Both the position numbers and the translations under genes were made by a program. From assembly GCF_014805625.2 (NCBI RefSeq), contig NW_023998414.1, positions 32,655,798 through 32,719,797 of the forward strand: a stretch of 64,000 nucleotides of DNA, in the 5' to 3' direction. This document shows positions 1-12,033 of the stretch, piece after piece; within the stretch, counting starts at the first letter, position 1; every line of letters begins with the position of its first letter. The DNA is from Glossina fuscipes (Eukaryota > Arthropoda > Insecta > Diptera > Glossinidae). A model generated the notes under the pieces. The model was given only the letters and a program-made list of their open reading frames with translations. It ran no database searches and was not told where the DNA came from.

Positions 1-180
1 TATAGAATATTCATTCCAATTTTTGTACATTTATCCGATGCACTTTGGAAGATCAGAGATGTTCTCCGTTTATGTGGTACTGCAGTAGTGTCCATCGGCC
101 GACTTGACCCATTTGCAATACCAAAGTAGTTTCAGTACCTACCAGTTTTCCTTCAGTTTCGCAAGAACAAAATATCCAAA
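1..180 (-). mobile_element. Fragment of a fly-type dispersed repeat, cut by the window edge
   Basis: On the minus strand this stretch contains the run 'attgcaaatgggtcaagtcg' followed by 'gatggacact', 'gcagtaccacataaacgg' and 'gatcttcc'. That order of words resembles the central part of a family common in fly genomes (a 'ttgcaaatgggcc..atcggtcc..gctgccatataaaccgatc' layout, recalled from general knowledge). The same order of words, more decayed, appears at about 37,220-37,280. The frame encoding a short Cys-rich tail here is therefore probably repeat sequence and not a gene end. The fragment may continue left of the window. Family membership is an inference from shared words, not from an alignment. 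Confidence 0.35.
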
Positions 181-1449
181 AAAAAAAAAAAGAAAAACAC
201 CTCTCCGTTTAGGATCATCATTAGGTCTTAATTAATTAGTGTTATCCGCGCACAATCGTTCACACCGATGCTCTCATCATTATGGGTAACAGTATTACCA
301 TTCAAATTAACTAAATTACTTGGGCAAATTAACCTTTTTGACTGTGCGCGTCATAGCGCATTTGTGTTTTGTTTATATTTTGTAGGGAACTGGAATTTTT
401 ATGTACATTGCATAGAGGTGGCCATGATTGGCTGATTTTTCTATTTACCCATCCTAGAGGTGGCAATGGGTAACGTCAATGCATTCTGTACTTTTGTTTA
501 TTTTCTGATATTGTGTTGTTTTCTTGTTGGATTTTGCCTGAAATTGAAGCAAACTAAGTTCGAAATTACTTTTCCTTCCAATTCAATCAAAGGAAGTTTG
601 GAAATTTTTTGAATTTTGCAAAATTCTTCGTTGTGCACGAGAGAAAAGCTTTTGATTTTTTTTTATTTTTTATTAATTTATTTTATTCACTCTGGCTACA
701 ATTACAGATTTAGCCATATTACGCAACACCGTTAAGGCTAAAAAGTTTAAATTACACCCTTAGAAAGAAAATCATCAAAGCACAGCAAAGTTAATAGTTT
801 TCAGTTTCAAAGTAGACAAATTTTTGCTTAGCACATTTTTAGGCTTTTCGGTATTAGCAAACTGAACTTAAGTCCAAGTGTTAAAACTATAACATTATAT
901 ATCAAAGAATATCGATGAGAAAAGCAAGTAATACCCGTTATACAAAGCTGAGCGAAGTATTAAGAGGCGAACGCAAATCTATTTAAATTGTCATATAGTT
1001 ACTTATAAGGCACAGTCAACCGCACTGAGAGTCGAATCCGCTTTCATCGACTTGGCCGTCGCAAGTCTATCTACTGGACTATGCGGTAGCCCAACACATT
1101 TGAGAAAATTAAAATCGCCAAATATATATTCACATGAAAGAATTTTCAAGTAGAAATTAATTGCGATTTTCTTATTCTTATGAAAAGGGATCACACAGTT
1201 GCTTTTACATTCATTTCAATGCGGTTCTTCTTCTTACACAAGACCATTAACAATGTCACATATATATACCAAAGGAAAGAAACGAGGAAAAGCTCTTTGG
1301 TGAGAAGGTTGCATGGTTGCATAGGTGCTTTGGTGCCCTCCTGTTCGAAAATGGAAATTTCCAAAATTTCTTCTTCTCTTAAACTACAGATATAATTTAA
1401 TCGATTCAAATAAACTTACGTTAATATAAAATCAGAAAAAAAAAAAACC
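181..1449. other. AT-rich non-coding stretch
   Basis: No coding signal. It has a short A run at 180-192 and a T-rich patch near 655-685. Open frames at 1,003-1,409 on both strands overlap each other, are 63-72 codons long, and have no recognisable motif. They are most likely chance frames. Confidence 0.6.
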
Positions 1450-1450
1450 A

Positions 1451-1489
<39 letters not shown>
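1450..1489. repeat. (TA)n microsatellite
   Basis: About 19 AT units, interrupted once by an AC step near 1,460. It follows an A-run and lies inside a spurious minus-strand frame whose YIYI residues are simply the translated repeat. Confidence 0.95.
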
Positions 1490-1491
<2 letters not shown>

Positions 1492-4400
1492 TAAAACAAA
1501 TCAAAGTATTTTGCGGTTTGTTTAACATTTGCGCAGCAAACAGAGCGGTGCGACCATAAACAATTTCAGGGCAAGTATAACCTCCTGTACTGCCTATATA
1601 TTTAATTATACAAAGGTAAATTTGCAAAGAATTCATTGTACAAATTTATATGATAACGAACAAAGCCATATTCTATGGTAATTGCTTCGGCACTCAAGGC
1701 TCATTACTATAAAAGCAGAGAACGGAATTACTTTTCTGAATTGAGAGGAGCTATTTTGCATTCACCTTCATGCATTATATTAGCTCACATACAAGCGAAA
1801 AGCAATGAGTTAAATTCGCCTTGAAACTGAGCTTAAGTGAAGATAGCACATAGAAGTTGTAAATCTATTTTTTAAATGTAAACTTAAGATTCCGGATTTA
1901 AAAATCCGGATCGCATCATTAATCATTTCAGTTTTCAGCATGTGAAAGTGATAGGCAGTCATAGCTAAATCGAGTTAGTCGCGAACGAGTTTGTTAAAGC
2001 TAGTATAGTCCTTCAATATTTCGTGGATATGACAATTCTTGCATATTAAAATATCCTTGATCTTGTAAAGGTCAGGCGTTAATTGGAATATTCGCAAGCG
2101 AATGAAGCAAATTCAAGCGTATGCCAGAAATATCTTGTTAATTTTTTTTTTTGACTGCCAAACACTGGCGTATGCCTTCTATGTAAGGATGCATGTACCG
2201 GGACCCGGAAAAAAAATATCAAAACAAAACGATAACTATATGACATAAGTCATTTGAGTTTTTGTGAAACGTCTGTGTCACAATAGTGATATATACGAAA
2301 TGTATCTGAATCGATTTCTTCTTATACATGTGCGCGTATTCCTGCGCTCTATAAACATTTAACATAGCACCACATTTTCTATATAGAAAGTAGTATGGTG
2401 CTGTTAAGAACTTGCATATCAACTTAGTCGCACACACACTTACAAAAAAAATTCATTTTATCATTTTTTTTTTTTTTTTTCACGATTATGATTATGTTTA
2501 CCTTAGTGTGGGATAAACAAATTAAAAAATTAGGTCGATCAAGGTCGGTTATTAGATACCAAATATCAGCAAGCGGGCCATTAAGAATTTTAGGTATATG
2601 AACATAATTCTTTGTGAAAAAGTTTAATGAATGAAATTCCAAAATATGATAAAGAAATTTGTTTTTTTCTTAGGAAAGATTGCAAAGAATTATCCCATCA
2701 CCTGTAAATTTGTGAATCTACTTATCATATACTAAAAATAGAAATTTATTTTCATATAAAAGTGTTTTGCAAAATGGCACTGTCTGCATATAATAACGAT
2801 TAGATACGCTTCAAATCGATGCGGCTCTGTCTCAGATCATATATATATATATATTGGGACATTGCATATCTTTGAATACATTATTACGGCAAGTGTTCCA
2901 TGTGAATATTCTTTGGGTATCAAGTAGATAAGATATTTGCATTTGCACATTAATCGAGTTAATATTAGCGTTGATAAGGTTGCCTCCATGAAATGAACTC
3001 AAACGCAAACCATCGAAAGAGTGAACATATTTAAAAAACCAAAAAATAATTCCACACGGGAAATATTCATTTTACCGGAACAATGAACGTATGTATCTTC
3101 GTCTACGAGTAAGCAACAGAAGGAAAACAAAAGTGAAATAGAAAACAATCGTTTTTTCTAAATCCATTAAAGAAAGTTTAGATATGTTAGATTTGTCATG
3201 TTATTTGTAAACTTGCACGCGACGTATAATCAGTAAGAGAGATTGAGTCGAATGAAACTCAATTACTAATCTGTTCGTGCGACCATAAACTGAAAAATTT
3301 TGATGTATTGTCTCGAAAATTTGCTGAATTTTTATATATATATGTTCCTGATACGAAAATCAATCTGTACAGTTTTCGCAACTACTGCTACGCAGACTTA
3401 CCTAAGTCGCTTAATTAGACAAGCAAATTGAATGATGGACAAGCCCCTTGAAATTGATTTGAAATACCGAGAACCTCAAGGCATCATCTAAATATCACGC
3501 AGATGTATTTTCACTAAGTGCTTTTTAACTAAACTTTTATATAGATTTCTGAAATATTGGATCTAAATTAGAAATCGATATTTGCTGCAGATTAGAAATT
3601 CATATCAACAATATATATTCGCTGATTTTCCGATAATATGTAATATGCCTATGATCGATGACAACAAATGTATCAGTTTTCTATTCGAACCCCAACAGAC
3701 GGAGAGAGGGAATTATCTAAAAAGAAGATTCTCTAACTTGGCGAATTCTCGTTCATTGTTGTAACGAAAAGGCAAACACGATTTGCCCTAATTTCACGAT
3801 AGTAGATATGATAACCTGATCTATGCAAAGCCTTTTCATATACTGACGACGTTTAAAATGTTGTCTTAAATAAATTATTACTTTTTTTTTTACTTAAGTG
3901 ATGGATACATGAAATTCGGTGCAGATCGTTTTTAATTTATCCCTTTCCTTGTATTTCCTCCTTTTTGGTTTTTTTTTTTTTTTTTTTTTTACTATCAAAT
4001 AATTGCTTTATTATCATGATCATCATCATCAACGTCATCACTGTTTTACTTGCCTTCACGGCTTTGTGGGATACTGTAGGAAAAAGACAGTTACGACTGC
4101 ACTTTCATTTTATTACGTTTCGCTTTAATTCTCTGCATTGTTGCTCTACTGTTACGGTTTTATTATTTTACAACTACGTAGCATAGCAGCCTTACGAATA
4201 AAAAGCAGGGAACCACTTTTCACATACATCTGAAGTAAAGCCTTCATTTTTTTTTTTTTTTGCATACTATTTAAGGGAAAATATGAAAAACAATTTCAGC
4301 AAGTTTTAAGAACTGCATTGTATTCTATTTATGAGCTCATTTTACTTCCTTCTTGCTGACTACAGAAAAACAAAATAGGAAACTAAAGTAATAATAATTA

Positions 4401-4650
4401 TTAAATTTACGCTAGTTATGCCCTTTTTTTAAACGATGCAGTATAGTAAGCAGGACGGGCAGATGCCTTTTGTATGAGCGGTATTATCTTATTAACACAA
4501 AATGTACTCATACTTGATATGCTTATTCTCGTCATAGTCGTTAAAGGTGCCTTTTCAAGAGAATTCATATACTTTGCTATGAAAGCGAATAACATATCGT
4601 TTACTATCATTTGGATTGCGAGTTAAACCTTTTTCCAACAAGCATCTTTA
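1490..4650. other. AT-rich non-coding stretch
   Basis: No gene recognised. Contents seen: a near-perfect hairpin at 1,891-1,910, a T20 run near 2,466-2,480, a short (AT)n at 2,839-2,854, and a long T run at 3,969-3,990. The frames at 3,582-3,764 and 4,416-4,610 are short and motif-free. Confidence 0.55.
1891..1910. repeat. Perfect 9-bp inverted repeat with 2-nt loop
   Basis: Left arm TCCGGATTT (1,891-1,899) and right arm AAATCCGGA (1,902-1,910) are exact reverse complements around an AA loop. There is no neighbouring gene to which it could act as a terminator. One such hairpin in 64 kb of AT-rich DNA may be chance. Confidence 0.7.
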
Positions 4651-4679
4651 ATATATATATATATATATATGTATATATG
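4651..4679. repeat. (AT)n microsatellite
   Basis: About 14 units of AT/TA with one G interruption at 4,671. Confidence 0.9.
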
Positions 4680-6506
4680 TACTGATCCATTTATTCAAGC
4701 TGCCAAGACGAATATTAAGGCAATGCATCAGTTCACACATCGGTTATCGCGATCACCCAAACTCAATTCACCAAATTTAGCTCCAACGAATAGTTTTCAC
4801 TATTCAAACTCGAAAAAACGGGTCTTTTTTCGAGGCAATGATCTGTCAGTCGTTGGAAAAACAAGAAGTTAATTATTGCTGTAGAGGCGAAAGATAGTAT
4901 GCCCTAACTCGGTCAAACGTTGTGGAGACACTCGCCAAAAATTATGCTTGTGCGGATTCTCGAAATGAAGCCGAATCAGAGTCATGCAGAAAACTTCGAT
5001 TGAAGAGCAATAAGACGAGCAATAATGAACAACACCTCAGAACTCAACAACTTTTCCTTCCGAGTGCCTTTTACTTAAGACCATCCTGTGTGTGGAACAC
5101 AAGCAAATTTGCTTAAGATCGGTAAGATGGTGTCACCAAAGGTGAGCCCCTCAATATTTGTTTTATCTTGATGGGACTCTTGTATAAGATCCTAGCACTT
5201 TGATCATAGCTTCAGACAATTTCTGAAATGTGTTATGCCTAATTAATATAAATATGACCCCTGTACACTAAATTGGTAGCAACTCAGTTTAGTTGTCGTT
5301 GATATATCAAGGACATCTCATCATATATTCCTGAGGACGTTTAGGAGGATGGGAGTAGAAAGAAAAAATATAACCGATATATTGCACAAAGTTTGAGCAA
5401 GACCATTGTTATAATGGATACCGAGTGTATGGTATGGGGCATGTATGAGTCGCGTGGTCGAGCAAGGTCAACATCTTTTTCCCATCATTTCTAGTCCGTT
5501 CATGGATGAAAGGTATCTGCAAGTTGTAGCAATCAGACAGAGGGATTAGCAACAGGGATTAGGATAGCAGGCGATCTGTTACTGTCCGCGCAGAACTTAT
5601 TGTCTTACTGCCCGGGTAACCTCTTTGTTTACAGTAAGAATTAGTATATTACTGGCTTGCCTGTGTACAAAGCCTGTGCTCGGTCGCCGCAAAGAAGAAT
5701 GTGTTCGTGTTTTAGACTGCATTTCGATACGGCATCGCGTTAATTGCGATTCAACGCTTAAAATACATTGAAGCTATGTTGAAGCCAACACATATGCCTA
5801 TGATGATTGTTTAGCATGGATTCTCGAAAATACACACAACAAAATTATCGTAGACTCGATCTGTTCCTCAGAACCGTAAACTCTGTAATTGCGATACGTA
5901 GAAATCTTTCGCAAAAACGAGAGCAAAATTTTTTCTTTCCATTCCTAATCTTCACAGTTGACTAGATATAATATATAAGTGATATGAGGCAGATATAAAA
6001 TGACAAAAAGTTCATGGTTTGCCCATTAAAAGATGAAGAGTTTTGTACCTTCCATGGTGGGGTCATGTTAACATTGATTGTTGTTTGTAAGTTGAGTTTT
6101 TAGCGTCATTTTCCCCATACTCTCAGTGCATTAGATGGTTATAAAAAGCAAATCAATTAAATTACATTTTTCTCCTCACATGATTTGAGCTTAGTTAGGA
6201 TAGGTGACTAAGACTAAATCTATTAAAAAGAAATTTAATACAATTCCGTTAATTGAATAGATAAACAAGTTGTCTTATCTTTCGTATTAACGCAAAAATG
6301 CAAATTGAATGCTCTTGCAGATAGACTTTCGAGCAACATCATCGATTTCACATATTGTTTATATGCTAATGGATTTGAACTTAATCAGCAATTGGTAAAA
6401 TCTTTTCGATATTTTCGATAACTATGTTACGTAGCACTATTGCAAATTGATTCTATATACGCACGCAATCATTTTTTGTGTGAATCTCGAAGACAAAAAC
6501 TTTACA
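4680..6506. other. Non-coding stretch with a slightly more GC-rich patch and a possible dispersed-repeat remnant
   Basis: Frames at 4,669-4,872 and 4,922-5,116 are short and unrecognised. Around 5,450-5,545 there are words also seen in the GTCY repeat copies ('gtcaacatctttttcccatc', compare 14,868-14,888; then 'agacagaggg'), so this may be a worn copy. The patch 5,560-5,720 is less AT-rich than its surroundings, but no motif was recognised in it. Confidence 0.4.
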
Positions 6507-6530
6507 ATATATATATATATATATATATAT
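6507..6530. repeat. (AT)n microsatellite
   Basis: Twelve uninterrupted AT units. Confidence 0.95.
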
Positions 6531-7740
6531 GCATACAAACTGACATACTTACTTAGAAAGTAAATCTTTGACATATGCAAGCAGTGTTTGCGGTGAAAGC
6601 AATTATTTTTACTTTTTTTTGCATTTTGTCGCAACAAAAGTTACACAGACACAAAGTGCACACGCAACTAATTCTATATATCGTAAGGAAATTTCTGGTC
6701 GAGAAGCTTTTCAGAATCAAACTTGTAGTTTTTATTAAATTTCAAAAAACCTTCCTTCTACTGGTTAAGTAATTTTCCGACATTCTTTGCCTGTTTAATG
6801 AAACTAAGTGCCAGTAGTTTTTCTGCGGCTAGATTTGCATTGCTAGTTGCAATGCTAATACGAGAGAGATATACTCCTTGCATACTCTGAACTATGACTT
6901 TCTACTGACAAACACTTCACTTTAACTTGGGGATGCCATCCATTCGCGATGATCGCATCTGGCATATGATAATTGATCTGATTATTTTTGAACTGCGTTT
7001 CATTTCGTGTCAATGAACGTTAAATGTGACGATTGCAGTTTACATTTTGATTACTTATCCCCAACAAGTGGAAAACTTTGGCCTAATTTTTTTGATGATC
7101 AAGTTACAAATCTAATCATAAGGTCACTCACTAGAGCTATCGATCGCTTAACGAATTTAGGGATGAGTACAGTTTGCTGGCAAATAAACTTAAATAAGAC
7201 CTTGTTGTATAAATACCAGACATTGAAAAACCTATTGCGCATATTAGATTCATACCTCTCCATGCATGTGTTGGATGCATGAATTGGATATATACATCTT
7301 GGTTACAGGAAATCGTGGTTTTCTTTTCAACACGAAAACACGGAAGCATCAACATCGTTTAACATTTAGGAGACTTTTTGAAATTAACTTTTTATTGGAT
7401 GAGTAAACATTCAGACCGTGTATTAACAAGTAAAGCAAGACTCGTGTGACATTAAAGCATTGCTAGATGCATTGCATTGATTTTAAAATGCAGACGTACA
7501 TACATATAGCATAAGTTACTATTTTAACGAAACTCATGCATATTTTTTTTGTAAGCAGTTATATCTTTAAACTTTTCCATTTTCTATATTATCACGGTCA
7601 GTGAAAGAGAATGAATTTTAAATTTATTTAATGCTTTCATATTCAAAAAATCTCTGGCTAGTTCCCCTTTTTTTTTTGGCTTATTCACTTCCGGTAATGG
7701 TTTTGCGTTGCAAGCATGATTTTTAAATTCTACAATCATT
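6531..7740. other. AT-rich non-coding stretch
   Basis: The longest frame (7,007-7,282, plus, 91 codons, non-ATG start) overlaps a minus-strand frame of similar length. Neither shows a domain, signal peptide or codon pattern that I recognise. Nothing else is seen. Confidence 0.5.
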
Positions 7741-7786
7741 TACACACACACACACACACATACACATATATATATATATATATATA
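7741..7786. repeat. Compound (CA)n-(TA)n microsatellite
   Basis: About ten CA units, a TACACA step, then ten TA units. Compound CA/TA tracts recur through the window. Confidence 0.95.
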
Positions 7787-9030
7787 ATTCACTTTCCTAT
7801 TCATTCTAAGTAGTATGTAAGGTTATGAAACTATGAATGTTATAAAAACAATCCATTAAATTTTATATTTGTTTGCTCGATGTACACCCAAGACCATTAA
7901 ATGCATGCACGCTTATATAACGTACATATCTTTATAAAGTTAATTCCCTTTCCCGGTGTATAGCTATCGTGATGTGAAGTAAAACTAACTCATTTGCACT
8001 GCTACCTATCGCTAGACTATTTAACAATTCTGGTTATTTGTGGATTGCCAGGCAGTAGTGGTAGGTGTCTCGCTACATTTGCTATTCTTGACTCATCCTA
8101 GATGATAATGAAGATACGACGGTGACAATGCGTTGATTCGATATAGGGCACTGCATTATTATCATCACCATTCTTAGCGCACCAGTGCTTACCAGTGCTA
8201 GTTTAATTATTTACTTAGCTATAGTAGGCTCTCACAAATATCCGAAAGCAAAAAAAAAAAAAGAAAAAAAAGAAGAACCTTTTTCCGAATTATCAACGAC
8301 AAATGCCATTCTATATAAGATAGTGTTTTTATATATATATATATATATATGTTTCGATAATGTTCTCGGCTTTTCTATAATCCATCAAATCGGTCAATCG
8401 ATCCATTACATTGCCCATTATTATGTAATATATCGACAGGAGAACTAAGAATGAGTTTTATTTTCTAAATTAAAGTGCGGCGAGTGTTTCTAATGAAATT
8501 CAATTAATGCAAAATCCATTCTGCATAGAGGCTTATAAGTTATTCTGGGACGAGTCAAAACAGGCAAAGTTGATGCATTAATTCTTTAAAATATTACGGA
8601 AACGAATCGGCGACAAACTTGATTGAATGAAGAAGAAGAAATGCTACTTTATGAATTTTACCTCAATATTTTCATAATTTTTTTTTTCTTCTTCTTCTTC
8701 TTCTTAAATGATCCTTTTGATTATTAAAAATGATATACGAAAGATTTTTGGGGGAGGTTCGAATGTGTTAGGTCGCTCAAGTAAAGTTACTATTCAAAAT
8801 TACCATCATTTAAAAATTTTGCCAATTCTCAGCCAATTATGTTCAGAATTTAGCCATGGACATGATGACGATCGGTACTTGATAAGCGAAAAAGTATGAT
8901 TTTTTCCATTTTTATACAGATATTAGAAATCATCCATAGGACAGACATGGAATTTTTGGTTACTAAATCTGTTTTCGGATATGACGAGTGAGAAAAAGGA
9001 CTCAACTGTTTTTTATTGTAGAAAACAGTT
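7787..9030. other. Non-coding stretch with several small simple repeats
   Basis: Contains an A-rich (AAG) patch at 8,250-8,276, an (AT)n at 8,331-8,351, and a (TTC)n at 8,688-8,705 with a matching (GAA) patch at 8,628-8,641. The two can form a weak inverted repeat. Frames here are 60-87 codons and are read through by these repeats. Confidence 0.55.
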
Positions 9031-9220
9031 ATATTATGACCGTATCTTCTCACAGATGTGGGCCATTTTCAATACTAAACTGCGTGCATTTGAAGACGAT
9101 AGTTTCACCTGTGCGACCAGAGGAATATTTAAAAGAGACATCACATAAAAAGACCGACAGAGGCAGACAGACAGACAGATATGCTTAAATCGTTTCAGAA
9201 TTTGATGCTTCTGGGTTTGA
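9031..9220 (-). mobile_element. GTCY-type dispersed repeat, copy 1
   Basis: Diagnostic tetranucleotides (CAGA)n at 9,160-9,179 are followed by 'tatgcttaaatcg'. Upstream, 'ggccattttcaatactaaac' and 'gcatttgaag' match the order of words at 15,050-15,090 in copy 3 ('caccattttcaacataaac', 'gcaagaactt'). RGAC on the plus strand places the copy on the minus strand. The layout resembles the dipteran 'mini-me' type described with (TA)n and (GTCY)n tracts; that name comes from memory of the literature. No coding capacity is seen. Confidence 0.5.
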
Positions 9221-9727
9221 CAATGCCATGGACGAAATAAATGTGCCTTTCATCCTTTAGTGATGGGCATAAAATGTCTTCTCTTCTCTAGAACTGATTT
9301 GTTAGCCTGTTTCGCAGATAATATTCCAAAATTGCTACTAAGAGACTCATCAGTCGTGAAAGAAACAAAAATTTTAATTAGCTTAGTGAGCATTAATGGG
9401 CATGTCTTACGAGTGTGCACCTTTGACCCTCATTGCCTTATGGGAATTTTTCTTTAATATTTTTGAGAATAAAAAAGCAAAGATCTAAAAATGTTATTAA
9501 CAGAGGTACTGCAGAGTCTCTGGATTTATATTTTCAGCGTTTTTTTTCCAAAATTTTAATGCTCCTGACGAATTTAAAATAAATTTAGGATCCGATCTGC
9601 GGATGATTTGCGGAATGTCGAAATTGAACTGTAAAGGCATTATAAGTATTTACTTTAGATTCGATTTTTTATATGTATATATATCCTACGGGCAACATAT
9701 AAGTACATACTACATGCATAAGAGAAC
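9221..9727. other. AT-rich non-coding stretch
   Basis: One 65-codon plus-strand frame (9,260-9,457) without recognisable features. The rest is AT-rich with nothing distinctive. Confidence 0.5.
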
Positions 9728-9937
9728 GTCGACCCGAATTTCGGGCCGCAGATAAAAGCACCTTTTTTTTATTTATTTTTTTTTTTTTGCTCTTCTTATT
9801 AACGGCTTGTCCGGATCGCAGTATATATGTATGGAGGGACGACGGGTGCACTTGCAGATCCCTGCACACACATAAACTGGCCGTTAATGAGCAAAGCAAA
9901 AAAAAAAAAAAGAAAGACCTCCTGGCCCGAAATTCGA
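9728..9937. repeat. Fold-back (inverted-repeat) element, about 210 bp
   Basis: The left arm (9,728-9,806) runs from GTCG...AATTTCGGGCC through a T-rich tract and a 'gctcttcttattaacggc' word. The right arm (9,880-9,937) is its reverse complement: GCCGTTAATGAGC, an A-rich tract, GGCCCGAAATTCGAC. The loop of about 73 bp contains 'gcacttgcagatccctgcac'. The outer ends and the inner ends both match, with unequal A/T tracts between. Two overlapping frames (113 and 67 codons) that cross the element are by-products of the symmetry. It could be a small MITE or fold-back transposon. No clear target-site duplication was seen. Confidence 0.6.
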
Positions 9938-10734
9938 CATCCTCCATACGTATACGTACGTACAGATATGTAGCGAAATACGCATATTGACTGTTCTTTG
10001 TTTTTAGCAATAGTCAAATTAAAGCCATCTTTACATTCTCTACATCATTTATGTAATTATGGCCGAATCCTTGAGTTTAATTTAATCCTACACCATTTTT
10101 GAACTTAACCTCATCATAATCATAAGATAAAAATTTGATAGAAAATTCTAAAGGAATCTTTTAATCGGGGAAGCTTTCTAAATTATTTACTCTAACTACG
10201 ATTATACATACCACGATACATATTGCTTTACTCTATAAACACTTGACACCACAACTACACCACCAATGCTTGATATAAAAAAAAATATTGCCTATGAAAC
10301 TGAGGATTCCATGCAAATACAACAGTGAATGGCAGGGAGTGTTGTAAACAAATAGTTTTCATTTAAAAATCATGCAGAAGGAGAGAAAAACAAAAAAGAA
10401 AAAAAAAGTTGAAATTAAGTATCGTGCGAGCTAATTATTCCTGCGAACACTGGTTATCCATTAACGTGTTCTTTATTGTGCTTTCATTCATTAAAAAAAA
10501 AATCAGCAAACTTTTGGTTTACTTATTTCATCTCATTTTATCTTCCGTAATTTGCTGTTAAAAAAAAGGAAAAAGCAAAACAACAATTATATGATAACTA
10601 CGTAAAGAATTTTCTGCTGCCGCGCTGATGAGCGGTTCAGTTTCTTCATTCCTTACTTCATTGACTAATTGCTTTTGGTTACATTATCATAATTCTTTAA
10701 ATTTTTATTATGCAACGATATTCCCAAATGCTTG
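9938..10734. other. AT-rich non-coding stretch
   Basis: Several A-runs (10,279-10,287, 10,391-10,407, 10,492-10,501). No coding signal. Confidence 0.5.
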
Positions 10735-10910
10735 ACCAACAGGGTAATTATATTATACCCTACATTATACTTATGATAAGCGATAATTAAGATTAGGCGG
10801 CTGTAGGCATAACAATGAAATGATTAAGATAAACCTATCATTTACTTGATCGATCGATTCAGAATCATTTTTTTGAACTTCATTTATGTTTGTCTGTCTG
10901 TCTTTCCATT
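10735..10910 (+). mobile_element. GTCY-type dispersed repeat, head fragment (copy 2)
   Basis: It carries 'tatacccta' at about 10,755-10,763, 'cgatcgattcagaatca' at about 10,852-10,867, and (GTCT)3 at 10,891-10,903. The same three words in the same order occur at 19,315-19,430 and, in part, at 25,240-25,270. It is truncated on the 3' side. Confidence 0.45.
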
Positions 10911-11073
10911 CAATATCATTCTATATAAGTAATAATAATAATAAGTAATAAGAAGTAAAAATAGGCAATAATTAATAAACGATAAGCAACTAATAACAAG
11001 TCCATCATAGTCATTCATAAACAGTTATAATCTGTCATAGTCATTCGTAATAAGCCAGTAATAAATAATATAA
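10911..11073. repeat. Degenerate (TAATAAG)-like low-complexity tract
   Basis: Irregular repetition of AATAATAAGTAA words, with a near-duplicate 'atcatagtcattcataa' / 'gtcatagtcattcgtaa' at about 11,005-11,050. The tract resumes at 11,266-11,295 on the far side of the SINE-like insertion, so the insertion appears to split it. Confidence 0.6.
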
Positions 11074-11265
11074 TAAGTAACAAGTCTGCGCGAGACGCCA
11101 AGTCAAGTCAACGTTTACGGGTTCAAATCTGAATACGGTAAAGTTAATTGGACGCACACTCACTTTTCCTGACTTTTTTTTTTGACCGTCACCTCGCTAG
11201 GGGAGCAGTGGACATGGCCTGTGTGATTGTTCGCAATAAAAAAAAATTACTATTAAGTAACAAGT
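11074..11265 (+). mobile_element. tRNA-derived SINE-like element with 12-bp target-site duplication
   Basis: The core (11,086-11,253, 168 bp) is flanked by perfect direct repeats TAAGTAACAAGT at 11,074-11,085 and 11,254-11,265, the signature of LINE-mediated insertion. It contains GGGTTCAAATCT (11,119-11,130), a good match to the pol III B box, followed by GAATACGGTAAAG. It ends close to an A-rich tail 'caataaaaaaaaatt'. The A box expected about 44 bp upstream would fall in the target duplication, so the 5' end is truncated. A T-rich internal tract lies near 11,167-11,176. Related copies are at 25,970-26,060 (plus) and 58,760-58,870 (minus). The host tract is low complexity, which slightly weakens the duplication evidence. 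Confidence 0.6.
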
Positions 11266-11998
11266 GATAAGTAATAACTAATAAATAATAATAAGCGACG
11301 AAATGAGTCGTGGATTTCTTAAACGTGCCAGCGATTACATTATAAAACATATTATTATGGATCGCGGTTTAAAAACGAAAAACGAAAGATTGCAAGAAAC
11401 AGTGTGAAATCAATAGAAATTTTTCAACTACGTTATTCTTATTGGACCTAGCCAGCATGCCAGCCTGTACGTAACCACACAAATCTTTTCTAAAAATTGA
11501 TCATTTTTTACTTACAGCATATTCTTGTAATCATAGAAGTTTTCAATCGACATATCAGGCACTTGCGCAAAATTTAAATTTACCGCCATTTACTCAGTAA
11601 AGCGTTGACAGCGCAAAAAAAAATAAATAAATAAACAAATAAATAAAACAGTTTGACAGCTGATAGTTTCGGATTAGTAAAAAGAGCGCATCGCGTTTTT
11701 ATTGTTGAGCATTGTTTCAAAAATAATGAAAGTTTGATCATACTTGTTCGAAAATAAGGTTGGCCAAGCAGTGACGGTTATTAGTGCTCGCAATCACGCT
11801 CTGATAACTCTGTTCTTTCTGCCATAATTGAATGATATTTATGTACGCGCGTATACTTTCACATTTCGGTGATCAGATTTTCAATAAACGAGCCAGCAAA
11901 GCTTATTCTATATATATTTTGGTTCAATAAAAAATTTACCATTAAGACAAAGAACCCATTTTCTATCTAATTTAAGCCTAGCGCAAATTTTGAGGCAA

Positions 11999-12000
<2 letters not shown>
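11266..12000. other. AT-rich non-coding stretch
   Basis: Includes an (AAAT)n patch at about 11,618-11,648. No coding signal. Confidence 0.5.

Positions 12001-12031
<31 letters not shown>
12001..12031. repeat. (TA)n microsatellite
   Basis: Fifteen uninterrupted TA units. Confidence 0.95.

Positions 12032-12033
<2 letters not shown>

Noticed and set aside
60..150. Short Cys-rich C-terminal-like peptide on the minus strand (CKWVKSADGHYC)
   Set aside because: The DNA words match the body of the dispersed repeat seen at 37.2 kb, and there is no splice acceptor or upstream coding.
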